From Candidatus Bathyarchaeota archaeon UBA185 (GTDB lineage Archaea; Thermoproteota; Bathyarchaeia; 40CM-2-53-6), in the NCBI GenBank assembly GCA_002495485.1, contig DAFH01000048.1:43615-49003 (forward strand): a stretch of DNA of 5,389 nt, read 5' to 3'. The notes beneath the pieces were generated by a model. That model was given only the letters and a program-made list of their open reading frames with translations. It was not told the DNA's origin and made no database searches. Below, one piece after another: positions 1 to 5,389 of the stretch. The translations under genes and the position numbers were made by a program. Numbering within the stretch: the stretch's first letter is position 1; each line of letters begins with the position of its first letter.

Positions 1-1
1 C

Positions 2-1147
2 CAAGACCCGATCAACCTGATCTTCATCGGATACGCGCCTTCCTGGTGGGTCGCCTCAAACACGGTTGGCTGGAGCGACACGGCCTATTGTTCCGGACCT
101 AAGACGGTCAACGGCAATCCCTACAACAGCACCCTCGAACGCCCCGACCCGACGGGAATTCCGTGCATTGGACCACGGGACCACATCCGCATCTGGGATA
201 TGGGGTACAGTCCAGTCTTCGGAGAATGGAGTGTAGCTTCTGCCCATCATGAACGTACAGAGGGACCTATTCCGCACCACGTGATCGACAGCTGGGAGCG
301 AGCCGAGGCCGATGTTCGTTCAGCCTTTCTTGGTGGAAAGGCCACGCTTTCGGTTTCAAACTTCACACTAGCAAACGCAGGCTACTACCAAGGCGTTCTC
401 AATGAGGGAAACGCGACCATGATCCAACTCAGTCCACCCTCGTCAAACTACCCAGTTGTCTTCGAAGAGAGCGGATTGGGTAATCAGACTTCGTGGTCAG
501 TAACAGTGAACGGAAGGACTGCTGGCTCTCTGCAGCCCGACATCGTGCTCACGGAGCCAAACGGCACATACCGGTTTACCGTTAACATTCCATCAGGATT
601 CAACGCAACACCCTCCTCAGGGGCGATCATGGTCAGCGGTGGAATAACCATCGAGAACATTCGCTTCAGAACACCGTGGTCAACGAGTAGTTCCAATGTC
701 AATTCAGGCGGCCGGACTCTTTCGATAGACTTCACTGGCAATGCTACGGTGTCTGCATCGACGGTTCAGCTGTCACCCGGCCCTAGCACGAACTTGAACT
801 TCAGGGCTATCGAACTCGGGGCAATTGGAACTGTCAATGTCACCATTCCCAAATCGGTTACCGCCCGAGAGGCGTTGGCCTCGGTCTATGTTGACGGGGT
901 ACGTGACAGCAACATGATGCAAACGAGTGACACGAACAACTACTATGTCTATTTCCTGCTACTCTATGGAACCCACTCAATCCAGATCCAACTGGTTCAA
1001 ACTGCGATACCCTATGTCGAGTATACTGCAGGCGGGGCACTCGCCGCTGGCGTTCTAGCAGTCATGATGCTGACGTTCAGATCCAAGAAGAAACGAACAC
1101 AGTCAAGTACAGCCAACATCGTCGAGACAAACCGACCGGTTGCATAA
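2..1147 (+). CDS. Membrane-anchored surface protein with LssY-C-like N-terminal region (5' partial)
   Basis: The frame is open to the left edge, so the true start lies outside the window; 381 residues are visible. Fragment residues 1-110 begin DPINLIFIG and include a GW pair, RDHIRIW (59-65), a GEWSVASAHHE stretch (74-84) and HHVIDSWERAE (92-102). This order resembles the C-terminal domain of LssY-type proteins, whose biochemical role is poorly defined; I make this match from memory and hold it tentatively. Two cysteines (30, 55) could form a disulfide. Residues about 150-221 form an 'ESGL..TSWSVTVNG..EPNGTY' module typical of archaeal surface proteins, followed by a second beta-rich module (about 235-335). 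A transmembrane helix (about 338-359) and a basic RSKKKR stop-transfer tail anchor it, with the bulk outside. There are eight N-x-S/T sequons. The in-frame ATG at 200 is internal, because conserved-looking sequence continues upstream of it. A similar exported protein follows 43 bp downstream. Confidence 0.8.
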   Translation, partial: QDPINLIFIGYAPSWWVASNTVGWSDTAYCSGPKTVNGNPYNSTLERPDPTGIPCIGPRDHIRIWDMGYSPVFGEWSVASAHHERTEGPIPHHVIDSWERAEADVRSAFLGGKATLSVSNFTLANAGYYQGVLNEGNATMIQLSPPSSNYPVVFEESGLGNQTSWSVTVNGRTAGSLQPDIVLTEPNGTYRFTVNIPSGFNATPSSGAIMVSGGITIENIRFRTPWSTSSSNVNSGGRTLSIDFTGNATVSASTVQLSPGPSTNLNFRAIELGAIGTVNVTIPKSVTAREALASVYVDGVRDSNMMQTSDTNNYYVYFLLLYGTHSIQIQLVQTAIPYVEYTAGGALAAGVLAVMMLTFRSKKKRTQSSTANIVETNRPVA

Positions 1148-1190
1148 CCCTTAACAATCAAACAACAAGACTGCCCCGTTTGTTCAGTCC

Positions 1191-2750
1191 TTGCCTTTCG
1201 CACGTGTCCGAGCACATTACGTTGCTGCTGGCCTCCTGCTCATCGCGCTCGTCTCGACTCTCGGCCCCGCAGGACATGCCGCAACCTTGCCTACCGCATC
1301 GCTGCAGCACAATGCACTCATATTCACCGTCAACCCTGACAAGACTGTAGGAATCAACTGGAACTCGACAACATACTCCTCTGTCCTCCAAAACCAGAGT
1401 GCATCCTTCCCAACGGGAGACGCAATCCATTCCTCCTCAAGCTTCTCGCCGCAGTCCAACGGAATAGTCGAGACGACGAGCTTCCAGTATACAGTGCCTC
1501 AGCAGGCGTACGTTTCAAATCCCTTCTTGAGTGATGTCAACTCGATCAATCTAACTGCCTCCCAGACGGGAACATCCTCAGAAGGCTCCCTAACGTTCTA
1601 TGCGACCCTGCCGGTTGAACAGGCGGCGTTCATTTTCTCGACAAGCCCTAACGAGATCAACGCTAATGTAACGGCCCAAATCGCTTTTTCTTCGACTTAC
1701 AACGGGACACCGTTAGCCCTGTTTGCCAACCAGACAGCATTCGGGAATGAGTGGTCCCAGACCTTTGGAAACCCCACTTGGACAGACAACACAGTGTCTC
1801 AAATCCAGAACTCGACCTACCATATCCTGTTTGTAAAGAACTTCAATGGAACAATGACCTCCACCTCCAGCTCCGCGAACATCTTCGTAGAATTCATCGC
1901 TATTCCTGGAGGCTCAGCCACGAGCTTCCTGGCGGCTCTTGAAAACATCCTGAACCCAATCGTCAAGATGCCGACGGCCTTCGATTATCTAATTCAGTCC
2001 CTTCAGAACCTTGTTACAGGAGAGACAATGTCTCTGACTTACAACGGCACCACAAGGCTGGTTAGTTTCAAGTCAACGATAACTTTCGCCAGCAACCTAG
2101 ACGCGCAACTGAACAGCATCAAGGACCAGTATTTTCAGATGATTCTGAACAAGACAGCGCCGAATTCGCCTCAGGATACCTTCCTGAACTCCACATCAAT
2201 AACGGTCAGTAAGATGTCGATGCAGAGCAGTGCTGACCTTAACGCAGGAACATACAGTTCTTCACTCGTTGGGACAGTGATTACTCCACCGGTCGTAGAG
2301 AGCAGCAATACCAACTTCACCATCCCAGGCTTATTCACGACATTGAATTCGACAACGTCGTCAAACTCCAAGATGAACATCACACTCGTAGGAGGTTCAG
2401 ACCCCAGCAACCAAGTCAAAGTCATCGTTCCAGCGGGAATCCCAGACCCGACAAGCACAACCTCCAACTCGGCAACTTGGATGAATGTGAAAAACGCTTC
2501 AGAACTCCAAGACGTCCGTTTTGAAATTCAACCACTGCCAACGCCATTCTCACTCCTCGGCTTCCTTACATCAACTACCGGCTTTGTCCTAGAAGCGATT
2601 CTTGCAGCGGCAGTGATTGCGGGAGTTGCGCTATACGCTCGAAAAAGACGCTCAAGAATATCCACGTCCATGACACAATCTGGACCCACTACCTCACCCG
2701 GATTCGGCCCAAGCCCAGCGTCGCCTGCCCAATGGCAACCGGAACACTGA
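1191..2750 (+). CDS. Secreted, membrane-anchored surface glycoprotein of unknown function
   Basis: 519 residues. I do not recognise the family. Residues 1-30 are a signal peptide: basic start (R5, R7), hydrophobic core 11-24, probable cleavage after GHA at 30. The ectodomain (31-about 450) is rich in Ser, Thr and Asn, has 15 N-x-S/T sequons and no Cys, and its strand-like patterning suggests stacked beta domains. A transmembrane helix lies at about 463-482, followed by ARKRRSR and a Pro/Ser-rich cytoplasmic tail ending WQPEH. The topology fits an S-layer-associated or adhesin-like protein, but the sequence does not say which. The start is TTG: an in-frame TAA lies at 1152-1154, no ATG, GTG or other TTG occurs between, and this start yields a clean signal peptide. 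I see no Shine-Dalgarno. The gap of 43 bp after another anchored surface protein suggests co-expression. Confidence 0.85.
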   Translation: MPFARVRAHYVAAGLLLIALVSTLGPAGHAATLPTASLQHNALIFTVNPDKTVGINWNSTTYSSVLQNQSASFPTGDAIHSSSSFSPQSNGIVETTSFQYTVPQQAYVSNPFLSDVNSINLTASQTGTSSEGSLTFYATLPVEQAAFIFSTSPNEINANVTAQIAFSSTYNGTPLALFANQTAFGNEWSQTFGNPTWTDNTVSQIQNSTYHILFVKNFNGTMTSTSSSANIFVEFIAIPGGSATSFLAALENILNPIVKMPTAFDYLIQSLQNLVTGETMSLTYNGTTRLVSFKSTITFASNLDAQLNSIKDQYFQMILNKTAPNSPQDTFLNSTSITVSKMSMQSSADLNAGTYSSSLVGTVITPPVVESSNTNFTIPGLFTTLNSTTSSNSKMNITLVGGSDPSNQVKVIVPAGIPDPTSTTSNSATWMNVKNASELQDVRFEIQPLPTPFSLLGFLTSTTGFVLEAILAAAVIAGVALYARKRRSRISTSMTQSGPTTSPGFGPSPASPAQWQPEH

Positions 2751-2755
2751 TCATT

Positions 2756-2766
2756 AGCCTTTTTGT
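2756..2766 (+). terminator. T-run terminator candidate after the surface protein gene
   Basis: A run of five T (2760-2764) begins ten bases after the TGA of the surface-protein gene, at the head of a convergent intergenic region of 94 bp. Archaeal RNA polymerase commonly stops at short T-rich tracts without a hairpin. The assignment is by position and composition only. I see nothing else in 2751-2844. Confidence 0.4.
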
Positions 2767-2844
2767 GCATCGTAATCCACGCAATTCGCATTTCTCTCTG
2801 ACCCCGCGACTGGAATTTCAGACGCGTAGCCTTCCAGAAACTTA

Positions 2845-3288
2845 CTACGTTGCAGACGTGGGCTGTGCTTTCGCAAACGCATGCTTGAGTAGCAAGGTCT
2901 TGCCCCACCCGTGGTGAGCGAAATCCTCGGTCGAGGGTAGTTTTTCGATTTCGAACCATTTCGCCTCTGAGATTATTGGACCCTTCGAGATGTTCATTGT
3001 AGGCGGGAAGGCGAGATAGTCAAAAATTAGATGCCAAGTCTCGTTGTTTCCGACGAACGATTCTATCTCAACCGTCTTCAGAGTCGCCTCGTCGATTCCT
3101 ACATGTTCCCTAAGAATTCGCCGCGCAGCCTGCTCCGGGTGTTCCAAGTGACGGAGCTCGTCATTGGGCAGGAACCACCCCTGCTGTCCATCATGACCTA
3201 AACCGTACTTGACGAGCAGTGCCGAAGTGTGATGGAGAACTGCAATATGCGCAACTAGGGTGTGCTTGTCACGTTCCAAAGCAGACAA
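2845..3288 (-). CDS. Nudix-fold protein with degenerate Nudix box
   Basis: 147 residues, a normal length for a single Nudix domain. Nudix enzymes hydrolyse nucleoside diphosphates linked to another group, using Mg2+ held by glutamates of the box G-x5-E-x7-R-E-U-x-E-E-x-G-U. Here the box runs from residue 43 to 65 and reads D43, E49, R57, I58, L59, R60, E61, H62, V63, G64, I65. The helix frame, R57, E61 and G64 are kept, but two of the three metal-ligand glutamates are Ile and His, and the leading Gly is Asp. The fold is further supported by GWFLPND before the box, an EAKWFEIEKLP stretch (about 109-119) and a final helix. It may be a changed hydrolase or a nucleotide-binding non-enzyme; I cannot name a substrate. 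The start is TTG; upstream in frame there is no ATG, GTG or TTG before the TGA at 3322-3324. It is divergent from the acetyltransferase gene. Confidence 0.8.
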   Translation of the reverse strand: MSALERDKHTLVAHIAVLHHTSALLVKYGLGHDGQQGWFLPNDELRHLEHPEQAARRILREHVGIDEATLKTVEIESFVGNNETWHLIFDYLAFPPTMNISKGPIISEAKWFEIEKLPSTEDFAHHGWGKTLLLKHAFAKAQPTSAT

Positions 3289-3344
3289 TTGTTGACAGAA
3301 ACGCTGTAAATAGTTTAGTTGTCACACGGAAAGAGACCAGCAGA
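3289..3344. promoter_or_regulatory. Divergent promoter region with shared TATA-like core
   Basis: This 56-bp gap separates the divergent Nudix and acetyltransferase starts. Its most AT-rich core, TGTAAATAG (3306-3313), reads TATTTA on the minus strand, so one element could bind TBP for both genes. About 25 bases away on the minus strand lies the Nudix TTG, giving a roughly leaderless transcript. On the plus strand the same spacing leaves about 10 bases before the acetyltransferase TTG. Arms TGACA (3293-3297) and TGTCA (3320-3324) flank the core but are too short to claim as an operator. Inference from position and composition. Confidence 0.4.
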
Positions 3345-3857
3345 TTGCGCAATACTTCCAAATCTCAGAATACGAATAGCATAGTCGTCCGCAAGGCAAC
3401 CCGGGCTGACGGGAAAGCGATCGTTGACCTGATCGCTGGCCTTGCAAAGTTCGAACGGCTGAAGCCTCCAGACGCAAATGCCCGAGCTAGACTCGTTAGG
3501 GACATTTTCGACAGAAAACTGGTCAACGTATTTGTCGCCGCGGTCGGGGGAAAACTGGCTGGCTATGCCCTCTACTTCTACACCTACTCGTCGTTTCTCG
3601 GCAAATCCACACTGTTCTTAGAGGACATTTTCGTCCAGCAAGAAGAACGAAGGAGAGGAGTTGGCAAAGCGCTCTTCCTACGATGTGTTAGAGAGGCCAA
3701 TCGCCACGGATGTGGGAGAATGAAGTGGGAAGTGCTGACATGGAATAGAAAAGCGATGGACTTCTATGAGAAGCTGGGCGCGGAGAGGGTCGACGACCTT
3801 CGGCTGTTTTGCCTCAACGAGAAATCGCTACGCAGCCTATCGCAACAAGCCCGCTAA
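3345..3857 (+). CDS. GNAT N-acetyltransferase, SSAT-like (diamine/thialysine type)
   Basis: 170 residues from the TTG at 3345, close to the 171 of human spermidine/spermine acetyltransferase (SSAT1), which it follows along its whole length. GNAT enzymes move acetyl from acetyl-CoA to an amine. The domain opens at VVRKATRADG (14-23). LFLEDIFV (90-97) holds the Glu matching the SSAT base, RRRGVGKAL (102-110) is the acetyl-CoA pyrophosphate loop, and WNRKAMDFYEKLGA (133-146) includes Tyr141, matching the SSAT general acid Tyr140. Where SSAT1 has Asp82-Pro-Trp84 for polyamine binding, this protein has Ser-Ser-Phe, nearer the SSAT2 (thialysine) branch, so the substrate is uncertain. An in-frame ATG at 3219 would give 212 residues but overlaps the divergent Nudix gene by 70 bases and adds unrelated sequence; TTG 3345 follows the TATA-like core at good spacing. 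Family comparisons are from memory. Confidence 0.85.
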   Translation: MRNTSKSQNTNSIVVRKATRADGKAIVDLIAGLAKFERLKPPDANARARLVRDIFDRKLVNVFVAAVGGKLAGYALYFYTYSSFLGKSTLFLEDIFVQQEERRRGVGKALFLRCVREANRHGCGRMKWEVLTWNRKAMDFYEKLGAERVDDLRLFCLNEKSLRSLSQQAR

Positions 3858-3869
3858 TTCTGCAGAAGG

Positions 3870-3903
3870 AAAAAACTGGAGCGGCCGAAGACCGTTTCTC
3901 GGC
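3870..3903 (-). terminator. Hairpin plus T-run after the NitrOD5-like gene
   Basis: On the minus strand, about 45 bases after the TGA of the 141-residue protein gene, arms GCCGA and TCGGC (plus-strand 3899-3903 and 3884-3888) can pair around a 10-base loop. After eight more bases comes a run of six T (plus-strand A at 3870-3875). This looks like an intrinsic terminator. In archaea the T-run alone may suffice. On the plus strand no T-run follows the acetyltransferase gene, so the signal appears directional. Confidence 0.45.
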
Positions 3904-3948
3904 AAGTGACCAGCTGACTGGGGCAGCAGTGATTCCTGAAGAGGGTCG

Positions 3949-4374
3949 TCAGTCGATGATGTTGTGAGAGATTACGGTTTCTTCAACGCTTTCAACGTCG
4001 CCGAAAAGAGTCGTCGGACTATCTCCAGTCGCTGCGCGTCTCCGATAGATCCTGGCAACTTGCAGAAACATGTCTGATAATTTCTCAGACTTTGGCCGGA
4101 TGTCCTTACCCAACCTTCTGGACAGAATCTCGGCGCAGTGGTTGACGACCATTCGCCTACCATTTCCCAGAATCTCCTTCAGCGCGTTGTCAAGCTCGTC
4201 GATCCCAACGGGAAGCTCCTTGAGGCTTACGTTGTGTCTTCTCCTCGCGTAGTAGAGAATCAGCTCGGCCGTAGCACCCCCGAGGCTCTGAAATGCCTCG
4301 TCGACAGAATCTCTCAGCTGCTTCGCTAGGTCAGGCGGAAGGTGCACGAGACGAAACAGGTTCCGGTCGGACAT
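3949..4374 (-). CDS. Small helical protein resembling the NitrOD5 output domain
   Basis: 141 residues, soluble, with no signal peptide or membrane segment. Residues about 27-91 (AFQSLGGATAELILYY, then LKELP, DELDNALKEILGNGRR, HCAEILSRRLG) follow the helix pattern I associate with the thaumarchaeal domain NitrOD5: a helix with an aromatic 'YY', a loop ending in an 'LP' step, then 'ALK-I-G-G'. That domain is found in proposed signal-transduction proteins; the molecular role is unknown. The match is from memory and tentative. The rest is a basic helix (IYRRR, about 109-113) and an acidic tail ending NIID. ATG at 4374 is a clear start: GAGAGG lies six bases upstream (4381-4386), and a TATA-like GTAAAG sits at about 4402-4406. 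The two imply different leaders (Shine-Dalgarno versus near-leaderless) and I cannot decide between them. It lies 107 bp after the broken methyltransferase gene on the same strand and probably has its own promoter. Confidence 0.7.
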   Translation of the reverse strand: MSDRNLFRLVHLPPDLAKQLRDSVDEAFQSLGGATAELILYYARRRHNVSLKELPVGIDELDNALKEILGNGRRMVVNHCAEILSRRLGKDIRPKSEKLSDMFLQVARIYRRRAATGDSPTTLFGDVESVEETVISHNIID

Positions 4375-4380
4375 CGACGG

Positions 4381-4386
4381 CCTCTC
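4381..4386 (-). promoter_or_regulatory. Possible Shine-Dalgarno GAGAGG
   Basis: GAGAGG on the minus strand ends six bases before the ATG at 4374. This is the only ribosome-binding-like sequence I see at a gene start here; the two TTG-start genes on either side of the divergent promoter and the surface-protein gene lack one. Confidence 0.35.
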
Positions 4387-4466
4387 ATTCTCGCTGTTCG
4401 CTTTACAAGTGGCGTAACCGGGCTAGTCCACTCGAAGTTGCACGCGAGATGCGATTAAGACAAGGC

Positions 4467-4480
4467 ACCCGGCGCCGGGT
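4467..4480. repeat. Perfect 14-bp GC-rich palindrome
   Basis: ACCCGGCGCCGGGT equals its own reverse complement. It begins two bases past the TAG of the minus-strand methyltransferase gene. As RNA it could fold as a short stem with a four-base loop, so it may mark the 3' end of that transcript, but no T-run follows. It could also be a protein-binding site upstream of the 141-residue protein gene. Confidence 0.5.
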
Positions 4481-4481
4481 T

Positions 4482-5064
4482 CTAGAAGAGGAATGGAATT
4501 AGCCGTTTAGTCTTCTTCATGTAGGCGACGTAGTCAGTCCCGAGCTCCGTAATCAACGCCTTCTCTTCGACATGAATCCTGTAGCCATACGCCACTCCAA
4601 AAACAACTGCCAACAACAGGGTCGCTCCCCAAGTCTCGAGGCTGAGAGCTAGGCCGAGAAGGCTCAGAATTGCCCCCGTATAGGACGGGTGACGGACGAG
4701 CCTGTATGGCCCCTTGTCGACGACCTGGTGATCCGCCTGGACTCTTACGGCCAGCGAGAAGAAACGGCCGAGAACAGCGATAGCCCACTGCCTCACCGCT
4801 ATTCCCGCAAGAACCATGGCTATTCCAAGGTAGAACACCCAATCGGGCAGGGGAGTGATGCCCGCACGGGAGAATGCGAAGGCAACGGCAATCGAAATGA
4901 GGACGGTGAGGATTATGAGCAGGCCCGAGCCCTCGGTCGCGAGTTGTCCTAACGCGGACTGAACCTCGAAGTCTAGGAATTATCCACGCGCCTAAGAACT
5001 CACTGAGAAACCATGCATAGAAGACCCAGTAGAAGACTGTGGTCTCGACTGCAGATAGTAGCAT
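4482..5064 (-). pseudogene. ICMT/phospholipid methyltransferase family membrane protein, frameshifted
   Basis: Two minus-strand frames together make one protein. Frame 1 (5064 to 4930) gives 45 residues with a first membrane helix and a basic stretch ending RTTRDRG. Frame 2 (4928 to 4482) continues with SGLLIILTV and gives 148 residues. Skipping one base near 4928-4932 joins them as DRG-SGLL, for about 193 residues, the usual size of this family. These integral membrane enzymes move a methyl group from S-adenosylmethionine to a carboxyl, lipid or small-molecule acceptor. Joined protein: helices at about 7-30, 47-64, 76-98 and 128-161; GPYRLVRHP (118-126) and the late Glu pair (166-167) form the SAM site. 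As written, frame 1 runs on into 131 nonsense residues and stops at 4534, and frame 2 has only a GTG at 4838, which would miss the first helices. It may be a true pseudogene or a sequencing error. The start lies 19 bp after the acyl-CoA dehydrogenase stop, suggesting an operon. Confidence 0.85.
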
Positions 5065-5083
5065 ATCAGCGCGAGTCTAGGAC

Positions 5084-5389
5084 CTATTGTTTGAGTTCTC
5101 GTATGAGCTGCTTGGCAATAGTCAAGCGCTGAATGTCGTTCGTACCCTCGTACGTCTTGATTATCTGCGAATCCCTCAGAAAACGTTCAACCGGATACTC
5201 GGTGGTAACACCGATGCCTCCGTGAATCATCATCGCGAGCAACGCCAGCCGCTCCGCAGCCTCTGTCGACGTCACCTTCGCGATAGACGCCGCCTTGACA
5301 AACTCCTTCCCCTGATCCTTCAGTGACGCAGCCCAGTAAGTCAACAAGCGCGCAGTGTGCAATCCTATGGCCATGTCGGCTAGCTTGTA
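5084..5389 (-). CDS. Acyl-CoA dehydrogenase, C-terminal end (5' partial)
   Basis: The frame runs off the right edge; 101 C-terminal residues of a protein usually near 380 are visible. Acyl-CoA dehydrogenases are FAD flavoproteins that introduce the alpha-beta double bond into acyl-CoA in fatty-acid or branched-chain amino-acid breakdown. The fragment is the C-terminal helical domain: YKLADMAIGLHTARLLTY at the start, IHGGIGVTTEYPVERFLRD (about 55-73), and YEGTNDIQRLTIAKQ at the end. Glu81 in YEGT is the catalytic base position of short- and medium-chain members (Glu376 in MCAD), so the enzyme appears active; isovaleryl- and long-chain types carry it elsewhere. Chain length cannot be told from this part. 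The ATG at 5374 is internal. The membrane methyltransferase gene follows 19 bp downstream on the same strand. Confidence 0.93.
   Translation of the reverse strand, partial: YKLADMAIGLHTARLLTYWAASLKDQGKEFVKAASIAKVTSTEAAERLALLAMMIHGGIGVTTEYPVERFLRDSQIIKTYEGTNDIQRLTIAKQLIRELKQ

Noticed and set aside
200..202. ATG 200 as start of the first surface protein
   Set aside because: It falls inside the conserved-looking RDHIRIWDMG stretch, there is no signal peptide after it, and the frame is open to the window edge.
2528..2959. 143-residue minus-strand frame across the ends of the surface-protein and Nudix genes
   Set aside because: It lies opposite a transmembrane helix and tail with clear protein character and overlaps the Nudix gene; its own sequence shows no domain.
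3293..3324. TGACA/TGTCA arms as an operator around the divergent TATA-like core
   Set aside because: Five-base arms 22 bases apart are expected by chance; the flanking bases do not extend the symmetry.
3219..3344. Longer acetyltransferase starting at ATG 3219
   Set aside because: The extra 42 residues overlap the divergent Nudix gene, contain no GNAT-like sequence and would place the start upstream of the likely promoter.
4395..4495. Possible tRNA on the plus strand (TGGCGTAACCGG like an A box, GGGTTCTAGA like a T loop)
   Set aside because: The bases either side of the would-be T loop do not pair, and no acceptor or anticodon stem can be built.
4534..5064. A 176-residue minus-strand reading frame as a gene of its own
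   Set aside because: Only its first 45 residues look like protein (a membrane helix of the ICMT family); the rest is Pro/Arg/Gly-rich nonsense overlapping the real methyltransferase frame. It is the front half of the frameshifted gene.
1..5389. CRISPR array, insertion sequence, or defence island
   Set aside because: I see no spaced direct repeats, transposase, terminal inverted repeats or nuclease/helicase gene; the gene content is surface proteins and metabolic enzymes.

Overview
The window looks archaeal, most likely from an uncultured Thermoproteota lineage (Nitrososphaeria, Bathyarchaeia or a relative). This rests on four things: surface proteins rich in N-glycosylation sequons with a C-terminal membrane anchor, including an 'ESGL..TSWSVTVNG' module common in archaeal cell-surface proteins; TTG starts with little or no leader; AT-rich TATA-like elements instead of bacterial -35/-10 boxes; and a small protein resembling a thaumarchaeal output domain. 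The placement is inference; there is no rRNA or other phylogenetic marker here.

Left third (2-2750, + strand): two consecutive genes for membrane-anchored, probably glycosylated surface proteins. The first is cut by the window edge. It has an N-terminal region resembling the LssY C-terminal domain, then beta-sandwich modules, then a transmembrane anchor. The second is complete: signal peptide, about 430 residues of unrecognised serine/threonine/asparagine-rich ectodomain, a transmembrane helix and a proline-rich tail. They face outward and may form a cell-surface unit.

Middle (2845-3857): a Nudix-fold protein on the minus strand with a degenerate Nudix box, and a GNAT acetyltransferase of the SSAT-like type on the plus strand. 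They diverge from a 56-bp region with a single AT-rich TATA-like core that could serve both directions.

Right third (3949-5389, minus strand): read right to left, this holds the C-terminal end of an acyl-CoA dehydrogenase; 19 bp later a membrane methyltransferase of the isoprenylcysteine carboxyl methyltransferase (ICMT) family, broken by one extra base; and then a 141-residue helical protein resembling the NitrOD5 domain, followed by a hairpin plus T-run that could end its transcript.

I see no CRISPR array, insertion sequence, tRNA, rRNA or obvious defence or mobile system. The points most worth a second look are the frameshift in the methyltransferase, the LssY-like surface protein and its unrecognised partner, and the Nudix protein lacking two expected metal-binding glutamates.
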